From the NCBI RefSeq assembly GCF_011397635.1, contig NC_064764.1:37360777-37424776 (forward strand): a DNA stretch of 64,000 bases. The letters run 5' to 3'. This DNA is from Epinephelus fuscoguttatus (taxonomy: Eukaryota; Chordata; Actinopteri; Perciformes; Serranidae). The position numbers and the translations under genes were made by a program. Shown here in pieces: positions 20,946 to 33,309 of this stretch. Position 1 is the first letter of the stretch, and the number at the start of each line of letters is the position of its first letter. The notes under the pieces are model-generated. The model had not been told where the DNA came from, did no database searches, and was given only the letters and a program-made list of their open reading frames with translations.

Positions 20946-23125
20946 GAGCCAGTTGAAGGCACAGTATACATGCAGAAGTGTGCACATGATCAGGATAGTA
21001 CCACCTCCGCCTCATTTTGGGCCAGGAAAAACCTTTGATGTTGGCTACTACCTCAGTTGGCACTTGAGGCCCAGCCCAGGACAGCATTTAGCATTGGGCC
21101 TCTGGCAGTTCCATGAGATGTGCTCTGGGCTCTGCTACACCCTGGCCACTTTCAGCAAGATGAAGGAGAGGGAGCTAACGCAGACCAAAAAGCTGCACTT
21201 GAGCACAGTGTGAAGACCACAACCAATGGCCGACCAGCACATACGTTATGCACCTGCATGAGAGGAAATAACTCAACAACAGCACAGGGCAGTATTTTGT
21301 GACTGTCGTTCAAAAAGGGAAATCAGGAGATCACCATGACCCTATTAGCCAATTAGCAGCACATTAACAACACAATCCAGTGTCGAGGGAACAAAGCATA
21401 TTTACTGTGCACCAGTGAACAACACAAACCATCGCAAAATGTTTTTACTTATGAGCTCAATGGCTAAAGAATAATAATCCTACTTCATGTAACAAGTTTG
21501 TTTTGGTCAATTCCCACTTGACTTTAACCATTTGTTTTGTTTCCTCATTTCGGTTTCTTTTCTCATGCAATGAGCTGAACTGCCAGTCAGAGTGATGTTG
21601 TTCACCCGTGTGCTCCACCATCCCTGACACCAATTCAAGGCGCTGAATCAACTGAAAAAAAGTCAACAAGAGCCAACAGTGTGGGACACACTACAAAGAC
21701 TGGGGTGATGCTCACTGCTGGCCAACCAACAGCTTGATGCGTCAGAGTCTTAAGGATGATGTAGATCCATTCTGCATTCCAGGTAGTATTGTTTATCGCT
21801 TTCCTTGGAAAATGAAGCTTTCCTCTGAGGTCAAAGGAGTAACAGAGATACAGTTCACTCGCCTGCATAGTCAAACATTGGAGAGAGCCTTTGGCAAAGT
21901 CCCACACACACCCAAATCACTTTTGCAAGTAAATTCATCTCTGCCTGTTGTTTTATTCACAATTTAAGGAACTGCCTAACAAATATTTTGCTAAGGAGGA
22001 AGCTGCACATGGATAGAATTGCCAGGATTGATAAGATGATGATGGCACAACACAGTATAATCATAATGGCTGCTGGAGATAGAGGGCCCAGACAACAAAA
22101 ATAGAGAAGTCACCACCAAGCAGAGTGTGTGAGAGGTCTGGATTAGAAATTCAAAGGGAACGACAGAGATGGGGCCTGGATGATGGAGATCAGCAGGGCA
22201 GAAAAGCTTGGGTAGGTGTCCTGGGGACTGGACACCAGCATAGCAGGAGACCTTAGGGAAACGGCCTGGGGACTGGCCAGTGGCAGAGATCATGCTGACT
22301 AGAAGGTAGAGCAGATGATGATTAGGAGGACAACCACAAGACAGGGCCAATGGATGGAGTTGCTAAGGATGGAGCACAGAAGCCAGGGTACATCCTCCAT
22401 TTGTCAGGATCATGAGGAGGAGTTTGATTGGTCAGAAGATGATCAAGGCACTATACAATTACAAGTCCATTTACCATTCAATCTATTTAACTCAAACCAC
22501 TTCACCTAAAGGTGAAACATCTTGGTTTGCATCGCGCCTTGGCCTCCTCTGCCAAACCTTTGGGCTCCCGCCAGACCACTACACCGTCCATTCACTGGGC
22601 ATAGGAGCAGCAACAACCGCTGCATGTATAGCTCCTGTCTCAACAATCAAGGCTATGGGCCGAGGGACATCACAAGCCTATGAGAGTGACTATCGGCCTG
22701 AGACTTAAGCCATCCTAGATGCTCAAAAAGCCATGAGTGCTCTTAAAAATTGCTGGCTGACAGAATAAATGTATAACATATCTGCTGGGTTCTCTTCATT
22801 AAGTTAATTGTATGTTTATAATTTAGCACTGTTTAGATTGAATTAGCTTCATTGCAATTACCTAATCTAATTTGGCTCTCAGTTAAACTGCTCCTCTGCT
22901 GACTCTTCCATATAAGACTCCGGAAGGCCAGAGATGGTTTCCTTGCATGCGGGTTGAGGGCAGAGAGGTGTGCTCTCTCTGCCTTCGGCTTTCCATGTCG
23001 GTGCATGGAAGGTGGAGCCATACTGCCAAAATTGCAATGGAAATAAGATTTTCTTTGACTACAGTGGTCCGAACTGAAATAAAACTCTTAACACCAAATT
23101 ACAATACAATATTGAAGCTTGTAAA
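20946..23125 (+). mobile_element. Compound repeat block, copy in unit B
   Basis: This block is present in each later OR unit. At 21790-21930 it holds MKLSSEVKGV...TLERAFGKV, a degraded Harbinger-type transposase C-terminus. At about 22510-22705 lies a tyrosine-recombinase C-terminal fossil of DIRS or Crypton type (FGLPPD, then GAATTAA and IKAMGR); it is broken. The 5' part (20946-21300) is unrecognised. At 22916-23125 there is an extra segment with an AATAAAAC signal, absent from the 36.4-kb copy. Confidence 0.55.
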
Positions 23126-23189
23126 GACATGATGAAAAGCTTGAAAACACTTGTCAGTTGCACTCAGGTCCTACACAGTACCAATCTCC

Positions 23190-25435
23190 CTCATTGTCTC
23201 CCTGCAATTATGAATAAAAGGCTTAACGTTACAGTAACAAGAAGGGTCCCGGACAGTGGCATATAAATAACGTCTTGGCTTTCAGAGTAAAATCTCCACT
23301 GACAAACCGCTTGAGCTGTTCTCAGCAGCTTAGCATCGTCAATCACAGCAACAACAGCAACAATATAGCAGCGCAAGGAGCCAGACATTGGCAGGAAGCT
23401 CCCCAATTCACGACAATTTTTTAAGGTACTCAGGTTTAAAACTTAAGGAAATACGGAAATACTGGTTGAACTTTGTTCCAGAGGACATGAAATCCTTTCC
23501 AAGACGGACTATTCATCCATGGAAGCGCCTGGAATTAATCCGAGTTGCCATCAGACCCAGACTGTGGAGATACAGGCGACAGAAGCGAGGTAAAGGGGCA
23601 GGCTGACAGACTACGTCAGGCTCCACACAGACCGGCCCTTCCAAGCTTACTCCTCGTTAAGGCTTGCTCTCTTGTCAACAAAATGGATGATTTGAGACTT
23701 AAATTTGTAAATAACAGGTGGGACAGCTGTATAACAATAATTTCTGAGACACGGATGCATGGCAACATCCCAGATGCAGCTGTGGAACTACAGGGACACA
23801 ACATCTACAGAGCAGACCGCACATCAGAGGCTGGGAAGAAAAAAGGAGGAGGTGTGTGTGTTTTTATGAGAGACGATTTTTGCACTGATGTCACTGTTAT
23901 AGAAAGGCACTGTTGTACAGACTTGGAGATTCTGGCCCTAAAATGCAGGCCATCCCATTCAGTCGTGAGCACAGCGCACTTTTGTTGTTTTTGTTGTGTA
24001 CACTCACCCACGAGCTAATGCAAAGTTAGCCATGAGCAGGCTGCATGAAGCAATCAGCAAACAACAGGACAGACTACCAGACAGTTTCATCATTGTGGCG
24101 GGGGACTTTCATCACACAAACCTGAAGTCTGTGTTACCCAAATTCCACAAAAACATCCACATGGGAACATGGAAAAACACTGGACCAGGTTTACACTAAC
24201 TTCAAAGGTGTCTACAAAGATTGCCCAGCCCCCCACTTTGGACAGTCAGACCACTTGGCTCTGTTCTTAAAGACCTACATACCAACCTCTCATTAGCAAA
24301 ACAAAGAGTCAGGTCAGGACCATTCAGATTTGGTCTGAGACTGAGGCAACACTGTAGGACTGCTTTGAGGACACAAGGTGGGAGCTCTTTGATCAGGGAG
24401 ACACAGAGCAATACACCTCCACAGTACTGGATTACATCAGGTTCTGTGTTGAGAGCTCCACCAAAACCAAACACATCAGAGTGTCTCAAAACCAAAAGCC
24501 CTGGTTCAACAGCCCTGCCTACACCCTACTGAAAGCCAGGAATGTGGCGCTGTGGTCAGGTGACAGGGAGGCCTACACACTGCACTGACACACCTGGAGA
24601 ACCCCGACACCTGCGTGAGAATTCTGTTTGTTGAGTTCAGCTCGGCATTTAACACTGTCAACCCCGGGCAAGCTGGTCAACAAGCTGCTGTCACTGGGCC
24701 TGGACCACCACCTCTGCAGCTGGATTAAGGACTTCCTCCCCAACAGACCACAGCACGTGAGACTTGGAGATCTCATCTCCTCTAACACCATCCTCAATAC
24801 CAGCACCCCCCACGGCTGTGTTCTCAGTCCACTCCTATACTCACTATTCACAGACGACTGCACTCCCATCCATAACACAAACTACACATACAAGTTTGCA
24901 GATGACACAGCCGTGGTGGGGTTCATAACCAACAATTATGAGACAGCCTACAGAGAGGAGAACAATGACTTGCTTTTCAGCTCCAACAAGACAAAGGAGC
25001 TCGTTACTGACTTCAGGAGACACAAGGACACAACACATGCGAGTCTGGTGATCACTGGAGAAGAAAAACTGGGCTTCCACAGAAACTCCTCACCAACTTC
25101 TACCACTGCACCATAGCAAGTGTCCTGAGCTATGGATGCACAGTGTGGTTCTCCAGCTGCACCTCAGAGGAGTGGAAGGACTTGCAGCGGATAATCAAAA
25201 CTGCATTGAGGGTCACTGGTGCCCCTCTTCCATCCTTGGATTACATCCACTCTGCCTGGCTGAGAAACAGAGCTGAAAAGATCAGGTCTGACTGCACACA
25301 CCCCAGACAATATCTTTTTTACACACTCCCCTCTGGAAGGCTCAGGGTCATGAGGGCACAGACAGAAAGACTTAAAAACAGCTTCTTCCCCAAGGCTGTA
25401 CAAGCTCTGAAAGCCTGAGCTGGACATTTTGCACC
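23190..25435 (+). mobile_element. LINE A (Rex1/CR1-like), copy 1
   Basis: Non-LTR retrotransposon remnant. Order seen: an N-terminal segment (RRTIHPWKRLELIRVAIRPR), AP-endonuclease parts (VNKMDDLRLKF, SETRMHGNIPDAAV, KKKGGGVCVF, VAGDFHH, GQSDHLALF), reverse transcriptase with FADDTAVVGF at 24891-24920, and the C-terminal part SYGCTVWFSSCTSEEWKDLQ to ERLKNSFFPKAVQAL. Several frame changes, an internal deletion between endonuclease and RT, and loss of a short segment after the FADD box. The same copy, differently damaged, recurs at 36480 and 50535, so it was duplicated with the OR unit. Confidence 0.8.
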
Positions 25436-28300
25436 TCACTCTCTATATTCATTTGAACTCATTCGACTTTCGACACTGCCGCGAGTAGCAGCCTTTCCAG
25501 CAGCTCCGTGTGTTGTTGCTCTTTCTCGTCTTTTTTGTTACTCTATGCTGTGGACATGGCATTTCACCCACCTAAACTCGTTTATTGGAGTAATCAACTC
25601 CTCGCTCTGAAGACTAAGTCCCATGCCGGTGTGGTTTCATATTTACCCGACAAGGTGAGGAGACCGTATTGCGGCTGCAGAGCCGGCGCAAAGCTAGCGG
25701 CTAAGCTGCTGGTAAAGAAGTGGTTATATAAACCTTCGGTACCTTCAGTGATCATGGGAAATGTGAACTCACTACCTAATAAGATCGACAAACTGGCTGC
25801 GCTGGTGAAAAATGTTAAGACCTACAGAGAGGGCAGTTTGTTGTGCTTCTCTGAAACGTGGCTAACGACTAGCATTCCAGATGCTAACGTGGAGCTACTC
25901 GGCTTCAGCACAGTCAGGTTGGACAGAGACACAAAAGCCTGCAGGAAGCGAAAAGGAGGGGGACTCGCTGTGTACGTGAACACAAGGTGGTGTAATTCTG
26001 AGCATGTAAACATCAAGGTCTCCATCTGCTGCAGGGACAACAAACTTCTGGCTGTAAGTTTGCATCCCTATGACTTGCCTATGGAGTTTGGATACACCAT
26101 TGTTGTCATTGTTTACATCACGCCACGAATGACGCAGAAGTAGCATGTGACGTCACCCACTCTGCTGTTGCTAAACTACAAACACAGCATCCTGAGGTAC
26201 TTGTGTTAATCTCTGGGGACTTTAATCATGTGACTCTAGACACCACACTACCTGTTTTTTTCTACTGACCTACTGTATGCAAATGTAAAGGATGCATACA
26301 GGGCCACCCTGCTGCCTGCACTGGGAAAAGCGGACCACAATCTTATTCTGCTTCAGCCTCAATACAAACTGAAGGTGAGGAGGCTACCCACAACCGCACA
26401 CTCATTCAGGAAGTGGTCTCCCGGGGCAGAGCATGCTCTGAGAGACTGCTTTGGAACTATGGACTGGGATGTACTTCAGGTGTCGCGCAGTGGGAACATG
26501 GAGGAGGTTGTTGACTGCACCACTGACTACATTAACTTCTGTATGGACGTTGTTGTTCCTGTAAGAACGGTGCCCTGCTATGCTAACAACAAGCCCTTGA
26601 TTACGAGTTACATTAAAGGCCTTCTGAATCAGAAGAAGAAGGCCTTTAAAGACGGTGATCAGCAGGAGCTTAGACGCGTGCAGCAGGAACTCAGAGTCCA
26701 GCTCAGGGAGGCGAAGGAGCAATATAGGAGAAAGTTGGAGCAGAGGTTGCAGAACAACAGCATGAAGGAGGTGTGGGGCGGGTTGAAGATCATCACCGGC
26801 TGCAGCTCGAGGCAGGGCGCCACCATCATGGGGGATGTGGGCAGAGTGAACCGGTTGAACAACTTCTTCAACAGGTTTGACAACCCCATCCCAATCTCAC
26901 CTCTGATCACCACGCCCCCCACGCCCTCTTCTGCTCTCTCCCTCCCACTACGAGCAGACACCTGCACTAAGGAGACTCCCTCTCCACCTGCAATCACAGC
27001 AGCCCAGGTGTGCGGAGAGCTGAGGAGGCTTCACCCCAGCAAAGCAGCAGGTCCAGATGGAGTATCCCCTCGACTGCTGAAGGCCTGCACGTTGGAGCTG
27101 GGAGACCCTCATCCTGCAGAGCTGAATGACTTCAGGCCGGTCACCCTGACATGACGTGATAAAGACCATGGAGCGGCTGCTGCTACACCACCTGAGGCCA
27201 CAGGTTCGCCACGCCCTCGACCCGCTGCAGTTCGCGTACCAGTAGAAGGTGGGAGTGGAGGATGCCATCGTCTACATGCCACACTGATCCCTCTCTCACC
27301 TGGACAGAGAGGGATCAGTGTGGCATGTAGACACACTGATCCCTCTCTCACCTGGACAGAGGCAGCTGTGCCTGGACTACTCCAGTACCTTCAATACCAT
27401 CCAGCCTCAGCTCCTCAGGCACAAACTGACTGATATGGGAGTAGGCTTACACCTGGTGGCATGGCTGAGGTCTGCCTGTCAGGTAGACCTCAGTATGTGC
27501 AACTGGGGGACTGCAGGTCTGACACTGTGGTCAGAAGCACAGGAGCGCCGCAGGGGACTGTGCTTTGTCCTGTCCTGTTCACCCTGTACACGTCGGACTT
27601 CCAATACAACTCGGAGTCCTGCCACATGCAAAAGTTTGCGAACGACACAGCCGTTGTGGGCTGTATCGGTAGTGGACAGGAGGAGAAGTACAAGAAACTG
27701 ATTCAGGACTAAGGACAAGACTAAGATGGTGGACAGGGTCGATTGTACTTCCTCAGAAGGCTGGCATCCTTCAACATCTGCAAAAAACTGTTGCTGATGT
27801 TCTATCAGACTGTTGTGGCGAGCGCCCTCTTCTATGCGGTGGTGTGCTGGGGAGGCAGCATCAAGAAGAGGGACCCCTCACAACTGGACCAATTGGTGAG
27901 GAAAGCGGGCTCTGTTGTGGGGACACAGAACTGGACAGCCTGACATCCATGGCAGAGCGACAGGCGCTGAGCAGAGTCCTGTCAATCATAGACAATCCAC
28001 TGCATCCACTGCACAGTACCATCCACAGGCAGAGGAGCAGTTTCAGTGACAGGCTGCTATCTGCTACTGAGGAAATCGTTCCTCCCATACGTCATGCGGC
28101 TCTTCAACTCCACCCAGAGGAGATAACTGTGGGTGTCTAATTGTATATGTATGCTAACTTCATTGGTCAAACGGACCACACATCAATATTCTCTCATCTT
28201 ACTTCGCTGTTGTTAGGCATGCTTTTTTCCATTACCTTGCTGGCTACCAAATTTCTGGTCCTAGTATGCTGCTTTGTCAATCAGCTCTTCATTGTCCAGT
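25436..28300 (+). mobile_element. LINE B (Rex1/CR1-like), copy 1
   Basis: A second, different LINE immediately after LINE A. Endonuclease domain at 25556-26140 (MGNVNSLPNKIDKLAALVKN, FSETWLTTSIPDANV, RKGGGLAVYV), an arginine-rich linker, pre-RT at 26375-27154 (SKAAGPDGVSPRLLKAC, LNDFRPVTLT), RT part with FANDTAVVGC at about 27637, and a 3' segment (27740-28140) ending before a GTGGGTGTCTAATTGT 3'UTR. The usual F/Y-x-D-D active-site box reads FAND here and in the 37681 copy. Multiple frame changes and a private palindrome at 27272-27330. Dead. Confidence 0.8.
27272..27330. repeat. Perfect 25-bp-arm palindrome in LINE B copy 1
   Basis: Arms 27272-27296 and 27306-27330 are exact reverse complements around the 9-base loop CACCTGGAC. 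The sister copy at 39591-39630 has the left arm and loop once and no inverted arm, so the palindrome arose after duplication. Confidence 0.92.
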
Positions 28301-29110
28301 AAAATTGTAACGAGTCAATATGATTTGTCTACACATTCTGCTGACAGTGTGTACTGAATGTTTTTATCCATACTGTTCTGAATACAAATTCCATACTGAA
28401 CAAAGTGAAGTGGAAATCACTGCAAATGTTGCCAAGACTGTACCAATACCAGGCTTATTATGAACCCATAACAATTCAGAAAAAAATACCCTATATCAAC
28501 CTTATTTTTCCAATACCTGAATTTCATGTGTTGACATCAAGAGTGTAATTTCCTGATTATTCATGGCTTAGTTTAACATATCATTCTTATTTCTTTCTTC
28601 TTCAAAATTATTTCTGACAGTTGCGTAAACATATGACAGTGCTTAAAAAGTTTATCTCCTCCAAAACCACCACATTTAAACATGCTTGATATTTAAAAGT
28701 CATGTTAACTGTGTAGCTGAACATGATTTTAATCAGAAACACTTGTGACATGACCCCAAAATCTCAGTGGAAGTTCTGGCCCTGTGACGGATTTGTTAAA
28801 CAGTTCATTTGAAACAACAAGACTTAACTGTTTTTGCAAGTGAACCTTTTGTTTGTATGTGGGTGTGATATTGAAACAATTATTTTAGAGCAACAAATTC
28901 AGAATGAAACCTATGATTACTCAACAGAATGAAAATACAATGTTAAAATTTCATTGATCAGTCGTTACATTTTCAAGGCTGATGTTATGTTTTACTGTGT
29001 ATAAATCATACTAACAAATTCTTACATTAAACAAAACCAAATGATCACAGGGAATCACTTATCCTTAGCATGATTGCAGAAAAAATAAGACACCAATCAA
29101 TGTTTATGCA
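28301..29110. repeat. LINE B 3' edge and shared OR 3' flank (unit C)
   Basis: From about 28430 this is the same OR 3' flank as at 6946, 44545 and 53280 (CAATACCAGGCTTATTATG onward). No gene. Confidence 0.75.
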
Positions 29111-30037
29111 TTACTTCATTTTGGCTTGACAGAACAACCTCTTAAGGTGTTTGGAAATTTCTTTCATCTTTAATCCGTACATGATTGGATTAAATAGAGG
29201 ATGATACAAAACAATTTGTAAAGTCATTATTAAATGCACAATTTCTGGAAAAACAGGTTCAAGTCCAATTATAATGACATCATACACACACAAACAGGAA
29301 AAGTTTAACAAAACTATCAAGTGCGGTAAACAGGTCTGTGCAGCCTTTCTTCTGACTTCTCTACCATTTTGATAAGTTATTAGGAATATCCTAGTGTATG
29401 TAAAAAGTATGAAAAGCACAGGAACAAGTACAACATTAACCATTATAATCATATCTCGCACAAGGCGTGCTCTTGAGATCACACACTGAAGTTTATAAAC
29501 TGTATTGTTACAAAAAACTCCTTTTAAAATAAAGTTACAAAGTTTTTCATTAGCACTCAAACCAGCTGGCACTGCAACCTGGCAAGCAGGCAGAACCCAA
29601 GCTAAAACCAGGAAAATACTGACAGTTGTTTTGGTCATGATAGTTGGATATTTCAGAGGTTTACATATTGAAACATACCTGTCATAAGACATGGCTGCCA
29701 ACAGTAAGAACTCTGAAGAACCTAAAGAGTAAAACATCTGAAACTGAAAGAGACACGCAGAATATGATATGATCTGTTTTTCAGATAAAAAGTCAATCAA
29801 AAGCTTTGGGTAGATAGTAGTGCTGAGAAGGACAGAGTTCAGTAACAAAGCTGCAATGAATATGTACATAGGCTCATGAAGGTTTTTGTGAACCCAGATA
29901 AGGTACACAATAGTGGAATTACTGCATATTATTAGAATATATACTATGAACATAATCACAAAATACACATATCTGTATTTGTCCACTTCGACATGCCCAC
30001 CAAAAGTTATATATGTTACATTTAATTCATCATCCAT
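29111..30037 (-). CDS. Odorant receptor, array copy C
   Basis: 308 residues, intact, very close to copy A along its whole length. Motifs at the same positions: NVT 6-8, MSYDRYVSIC 116-125 (Ser instead of Ala, as in copy B), ECL2 cysteines 167/176/185, KAAQTCLPH 231-239, NPIMYG 283-288. Differences from A include TTIYPKLL against TAVYPKLL in TM2 and GSSEF against GGSEF in TM3, residues likely to face the ligand pocket. Start at 30037 because a 94-nt 5'UTR intron (30054-30147) is predicted upstream. Confidence 0.95.
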   Translation of the reverse strand: MDDELNVTYITFGGHVEVDKYRYVYFVIMFIVYILIICSNSTIVYLIWVHKNLHEPMYIFIAALLLNSVLLSTTIYPKLLIDFLSEKQIISYSACLFQFQMFYSLGSSEFLLLAAMSYDRYVSICKPLKYPTIMTKTTVSIFLVLAWVLPACQVAVPAGLSANEKLCNFILKGVFCNNTVYKLQCVISRARLVRDMIIMVNVVLVPVLFILFTYTRIFLITYQNGREVRRKAAQTCLPHLIVLLNFSCLCVYDVIIIGLEPVFPEIVHLIMTLQIVLYHPLFNPIMYGLKMKEISKHLKRLFCQAKMK

Positions 30038-30147
30038 TAAGGTTGTTAAAAAACTGAACAGACAGATTATACACAAGGAAATAACTGTGAAAATAGCCGT
30101 TACTGAATAAAGATGTAACCTGTACTGAAGAGTCTTTTTTCATTTAC

Positions 30148-30310
30148 CTGACCTGAAAACACACTCAGAGAATATTCATCTACAGAACTCACACAGTGAA
30201 GTGTTTGGGTCTGTGGAATGTTCATTTTTAACAGACTGTTTAACCCTCCATAGATCTCATGGAAACTCTTCACCAAGAACAACTTCATCAAACTCTGGAG
30301 GCCTGAACTC
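30148..30310 (-). promoter_or_regulatory. Conserved OR upstream block, candidate 5'UTR exon (copy C)
   Basis: Minus strand donor GGTCAG|GTAAAT at 30148/30147, acceptor AG at 30054-30055. Shared words: GAGATCTATGGAGGGTTAAA and AATGAACATTCCACAGACC. Confidence 0.5.
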
Positions 30311-30769
30311 TAGAGGAAATAGACCCAGAGGTGGAAGACGAAATTTCAAAGCCTCTGTTTAATTAGTCAAATGTTTGGTGGAGGACATTTTATGTGCTTC
30401 AGCATACCCAAAGCTGGGAAGAGGACATTGACCTCAGCATGGGTTACAACAACAGTGCAGAAAATTAGTCACCAAATGGTGAAATGGTGTTGTAAAAGTG
30501 TATCAGAGGGGAATCTTAAAATGCAATTATTTCTTAGTTTATTTTCTAAATGCTTCAAAATCAGGAGCTCTACATTTGTGTAAATAATATTTTGCCGGCA
30601 GAATAAACTTGTTTTGCAATAAATTCAACATGTCAGTATTTGTAGACATGTTCCCAGTCTCAGACACCTCATCCAAGTCATGAGATCGGCTACATCAGTA
30701 CACAAACAACTATTACTAGAACTATAAAAAAAAATCCCAATTGAATTATCATGCAACAATTCGGCACTT

Positions 30770-32907
30770 GAGGCCCAGCCCAGGACAGCATTCAGCATAG
30801 GCCAAAGCTTCTGGCAGTTCCATGAGATGTGCTCTGGGCTCTGCCACACCCTGGCCACTTTCAGCAAGATGATGGAGAGGGAGCTAACCCAGACCAAAAA
30901 GCTGCACTTGAACACTGTGTGCAGACCACAGCCAATGGCCTACCAGCACATACGTTATGCACCTGCATGAGAGGAAATAACTCCACAACGGCAGAAGGCA
31001 GTATTTTGTGACTGTTGTTCAAAAAGGGAAATCAGGAGATCATCATGACCCTACTTAGCCAATTATCACTAGCCTGAGTGTCAGACTTAAGCTCCCAGAA
31101 CCTTCAGTCTGACATCGCCTCCATTGAAGACGATTTACAAGGGGGATCAATGACTCACCCAGAATCTGACGCCATTAGTATCCATGCCTCGGGGGTGCCG
31201 AAAACAAGCGAGGATTGCCCGTTTAAAATGTCTCTGTCATTGTGCATGCCCAGCTGCATCGCTGATAAATCCAGTTTAGCAGCTCCCTTAATTTGGTCCT
31301 CCATTAACGCGAGTAATGGCGAAATACCTCGATAGCATCATTAATGTGGTCTGTAGGATCTGTAGCGGTCGCCATTAGCGTGGCGCTGATTGGCTAATCG
31401 CTAGACCCGCCCCCACCCCCGGCGTTCATTGGTCTGTCCATCGTTTGAACGAGATAAATCGCAAATTCACTGCAGTATGCCAGACCAGAGATGCAAGCCT
31501 ACTCAGTTGAGTGGGCGGGGTCTATGGTCTGGAACCACGCTAAATTAGCACATTAACAACACAATCCAGTGTTGAGAGAACAAAGCATATTTACTGTGCA
31601 TCAGTGAACAACACAAACCATCACAAAATGTTTCTACTTATGACTGGCTAAAGAATAATAATCCTACTTCATGTAACAAGTTTATTTTGGTAAATTCCCA
31701 CTTGACTTTAACCATTTGTTTTGTTTCCTCATTTCGGTTTCTTTTCTCATGCACTGAGCTGAACTGCCAATCGGAGTGATGTTGTTCACCCGTGGGCTCC
31801 GCTGTCCCTGACACCAATTCAAGGCACTGAATCACCTGAAAAATGTCAACAAGGGTCAACAAGAGCCAACAGTGTGGGACACACTACAAAGACTGGGGTG
31901 ACGCTCACTGCTGGCCAACCAACAGCCTGATGCATCAGAGTCTTGAGGATGATGAAGATCCAGTCTGCATTCCAGGTAGTATTGTTTATCGCTTTCCTTG
32001 GAAAATGAAGCTTTCCTCTGAGGTCAAAGGAGTAACAGAGATACAGTTCACTCGCCTGCATAGTCAAACATTGGAGAGAGCCTTTGGCAAAGTCCCACCC
32101 ACACCCAAATCACTTTTGCAAGTAAATTAATCTCTGCCTGTGGGTTTATTCACAATTTAAGGAACTGCCTAACAAATATTTTGGTAAGGAGGAAGCTGCA
32201 CATGGATAGGATTGCCAGGATGGATAAGATGATGATGGCACAGCACAGTATAATCATAATGGCTGATCGGGATGCTGGAGATAGAAGGCCCAGACAACAA
32301 AAATAGAGAAGTCACCACCAAGCAGGGTGTGTGAGAGAGGTCTGGATTAGAAATTCAAAGGGAACGACAGAGATGGGGCCTGGATGATGGAGATCAGCAG
32401 GGCAGAAAAGCTTGGGTAGGTGTCCTGGGGACTGGACACCAGCATAGCAGGAGACCTTAGGGAAACGGCCTGGGGACTGGCCAGTGGCAGAGATCATGCT
32501 GACTAGAAGGTAGAGCAGATGATGATTAGGAGACAACCACAAGACAGGGCCAATGGATGGAGTTGCTCAGGATGGAGCACAGAAGCCAGGGTACATCCTC
32601 CATTTGTCAGGATCATGAGGAGGAGTTTGATTGGTCAGAAGATGATCAAGGCACTATACGAGTACAAGTCCATTTACCATTCAATCTATTTAACTCAAAC
32701 CACTTCACCTAAAGGTGAAACCTCTTGGTTTGCATCGCGCCTTGGCCTCCTCTGCCAAACCTTTGGGCTCCCGCCAGACCACTACACCGTCCATTCACTG
32801 GGCATAGGAGCAGCAACAACCGCTGCATGTATAGCTCCTGTCTCAACAATCAAGGCTATGGGCCGAGGGACATCACAAGCCTATGAGAGTGACTATCGGC
32901 CCGAGAC
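30770..32907 (+). mobile_element. Compound repeat block, copy in unit C (left part)
   Basis: Paralogue of 20946-22740. Carries the Harbinger remnant at 32010-32130 and the broken tyrosine-recombinase fossil at about 32720-32907. It is interrupted by a hAT-type MITE (31069-31542) and, at its TTAA, by the 32912-36194 element; it resumes at 36199. Confidence 0.6.
31069..31542. mobile_element. hAT-type MITE
   Basis: Absent from the paralogous sites at 21350 and 56128. Ends CTAGCCTGAGTGTCAGAC and GGTCTGGAACCACGCTA are imperfect inverted repeats. Flanking 8-mers AATTATCA (31061-31068) and AATTAGCA (31543-31550) differ at one base and fit an 8-bp hAT duplication. Internally there are CCAAT and GC-rich words but no domain. 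The frame at 31078-31335 has no recognisable content. Confidence 0.65.
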
Positions 32908-32911
32908 TTAA

Positions 32912-33264
32912 AGGCTAAGTTCGGTTTTTTGACACCTGGACCTTATTTCTAGGATTAAATACGCTCGTAGACTCACCCAGACAATTTTGGTGGAGCTCAG
33001 AGCCGTTTTCGAGCAATTTAGATCCATCTGACGGCGTTTTCTCTCATGCCATAGAAGCAGACGGGGCCAAAAATCGAAGCCCCTAAATTAGACATTATCT
33101 GCTGCAAAACTCGCTCATTTCACCTACATTTTATAAATGAATGGCCAGTGTTATCGCCATGTCAGCTCAACTTCGTTGTTATGGTCATCCGGGGCTTTAC
33201 AAGGATGGATAACTTTTGGTGATGTCATAGACGTGCGCCGCAGGAGCGCAGCTGAGTAGAGCCG
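32912..33264. repeat. Left 353-bp terminal inverted repeat
   Basis: Pairs with 35842-36194. By eye fewer than about a dozen substitutions separate the arms. The inner end holds TGATGTCA (a one-off CRE) and a GC-rich stretch, 50-100 bp before the ballast gene start, so the promoter probably lies in the repeat itself. Confidence 0.9.
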
Positions 33265-33309
33265 CTGTTGTTGCTAGGATACATGGCTACACGGCTTTTC
33301 TTGTGCAAC

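Noticed and set aside
22412-22708. Functional tyrosine recombinase in the compound block
   Set aside because: Only a C-terminal fragment is present and it looks broken in every copy; treated as a fossil.
31078-31335. 85-codon frame inside the hAT-type MITE
   Set aside because: No domain or start context; the element is noncoding in appearance.
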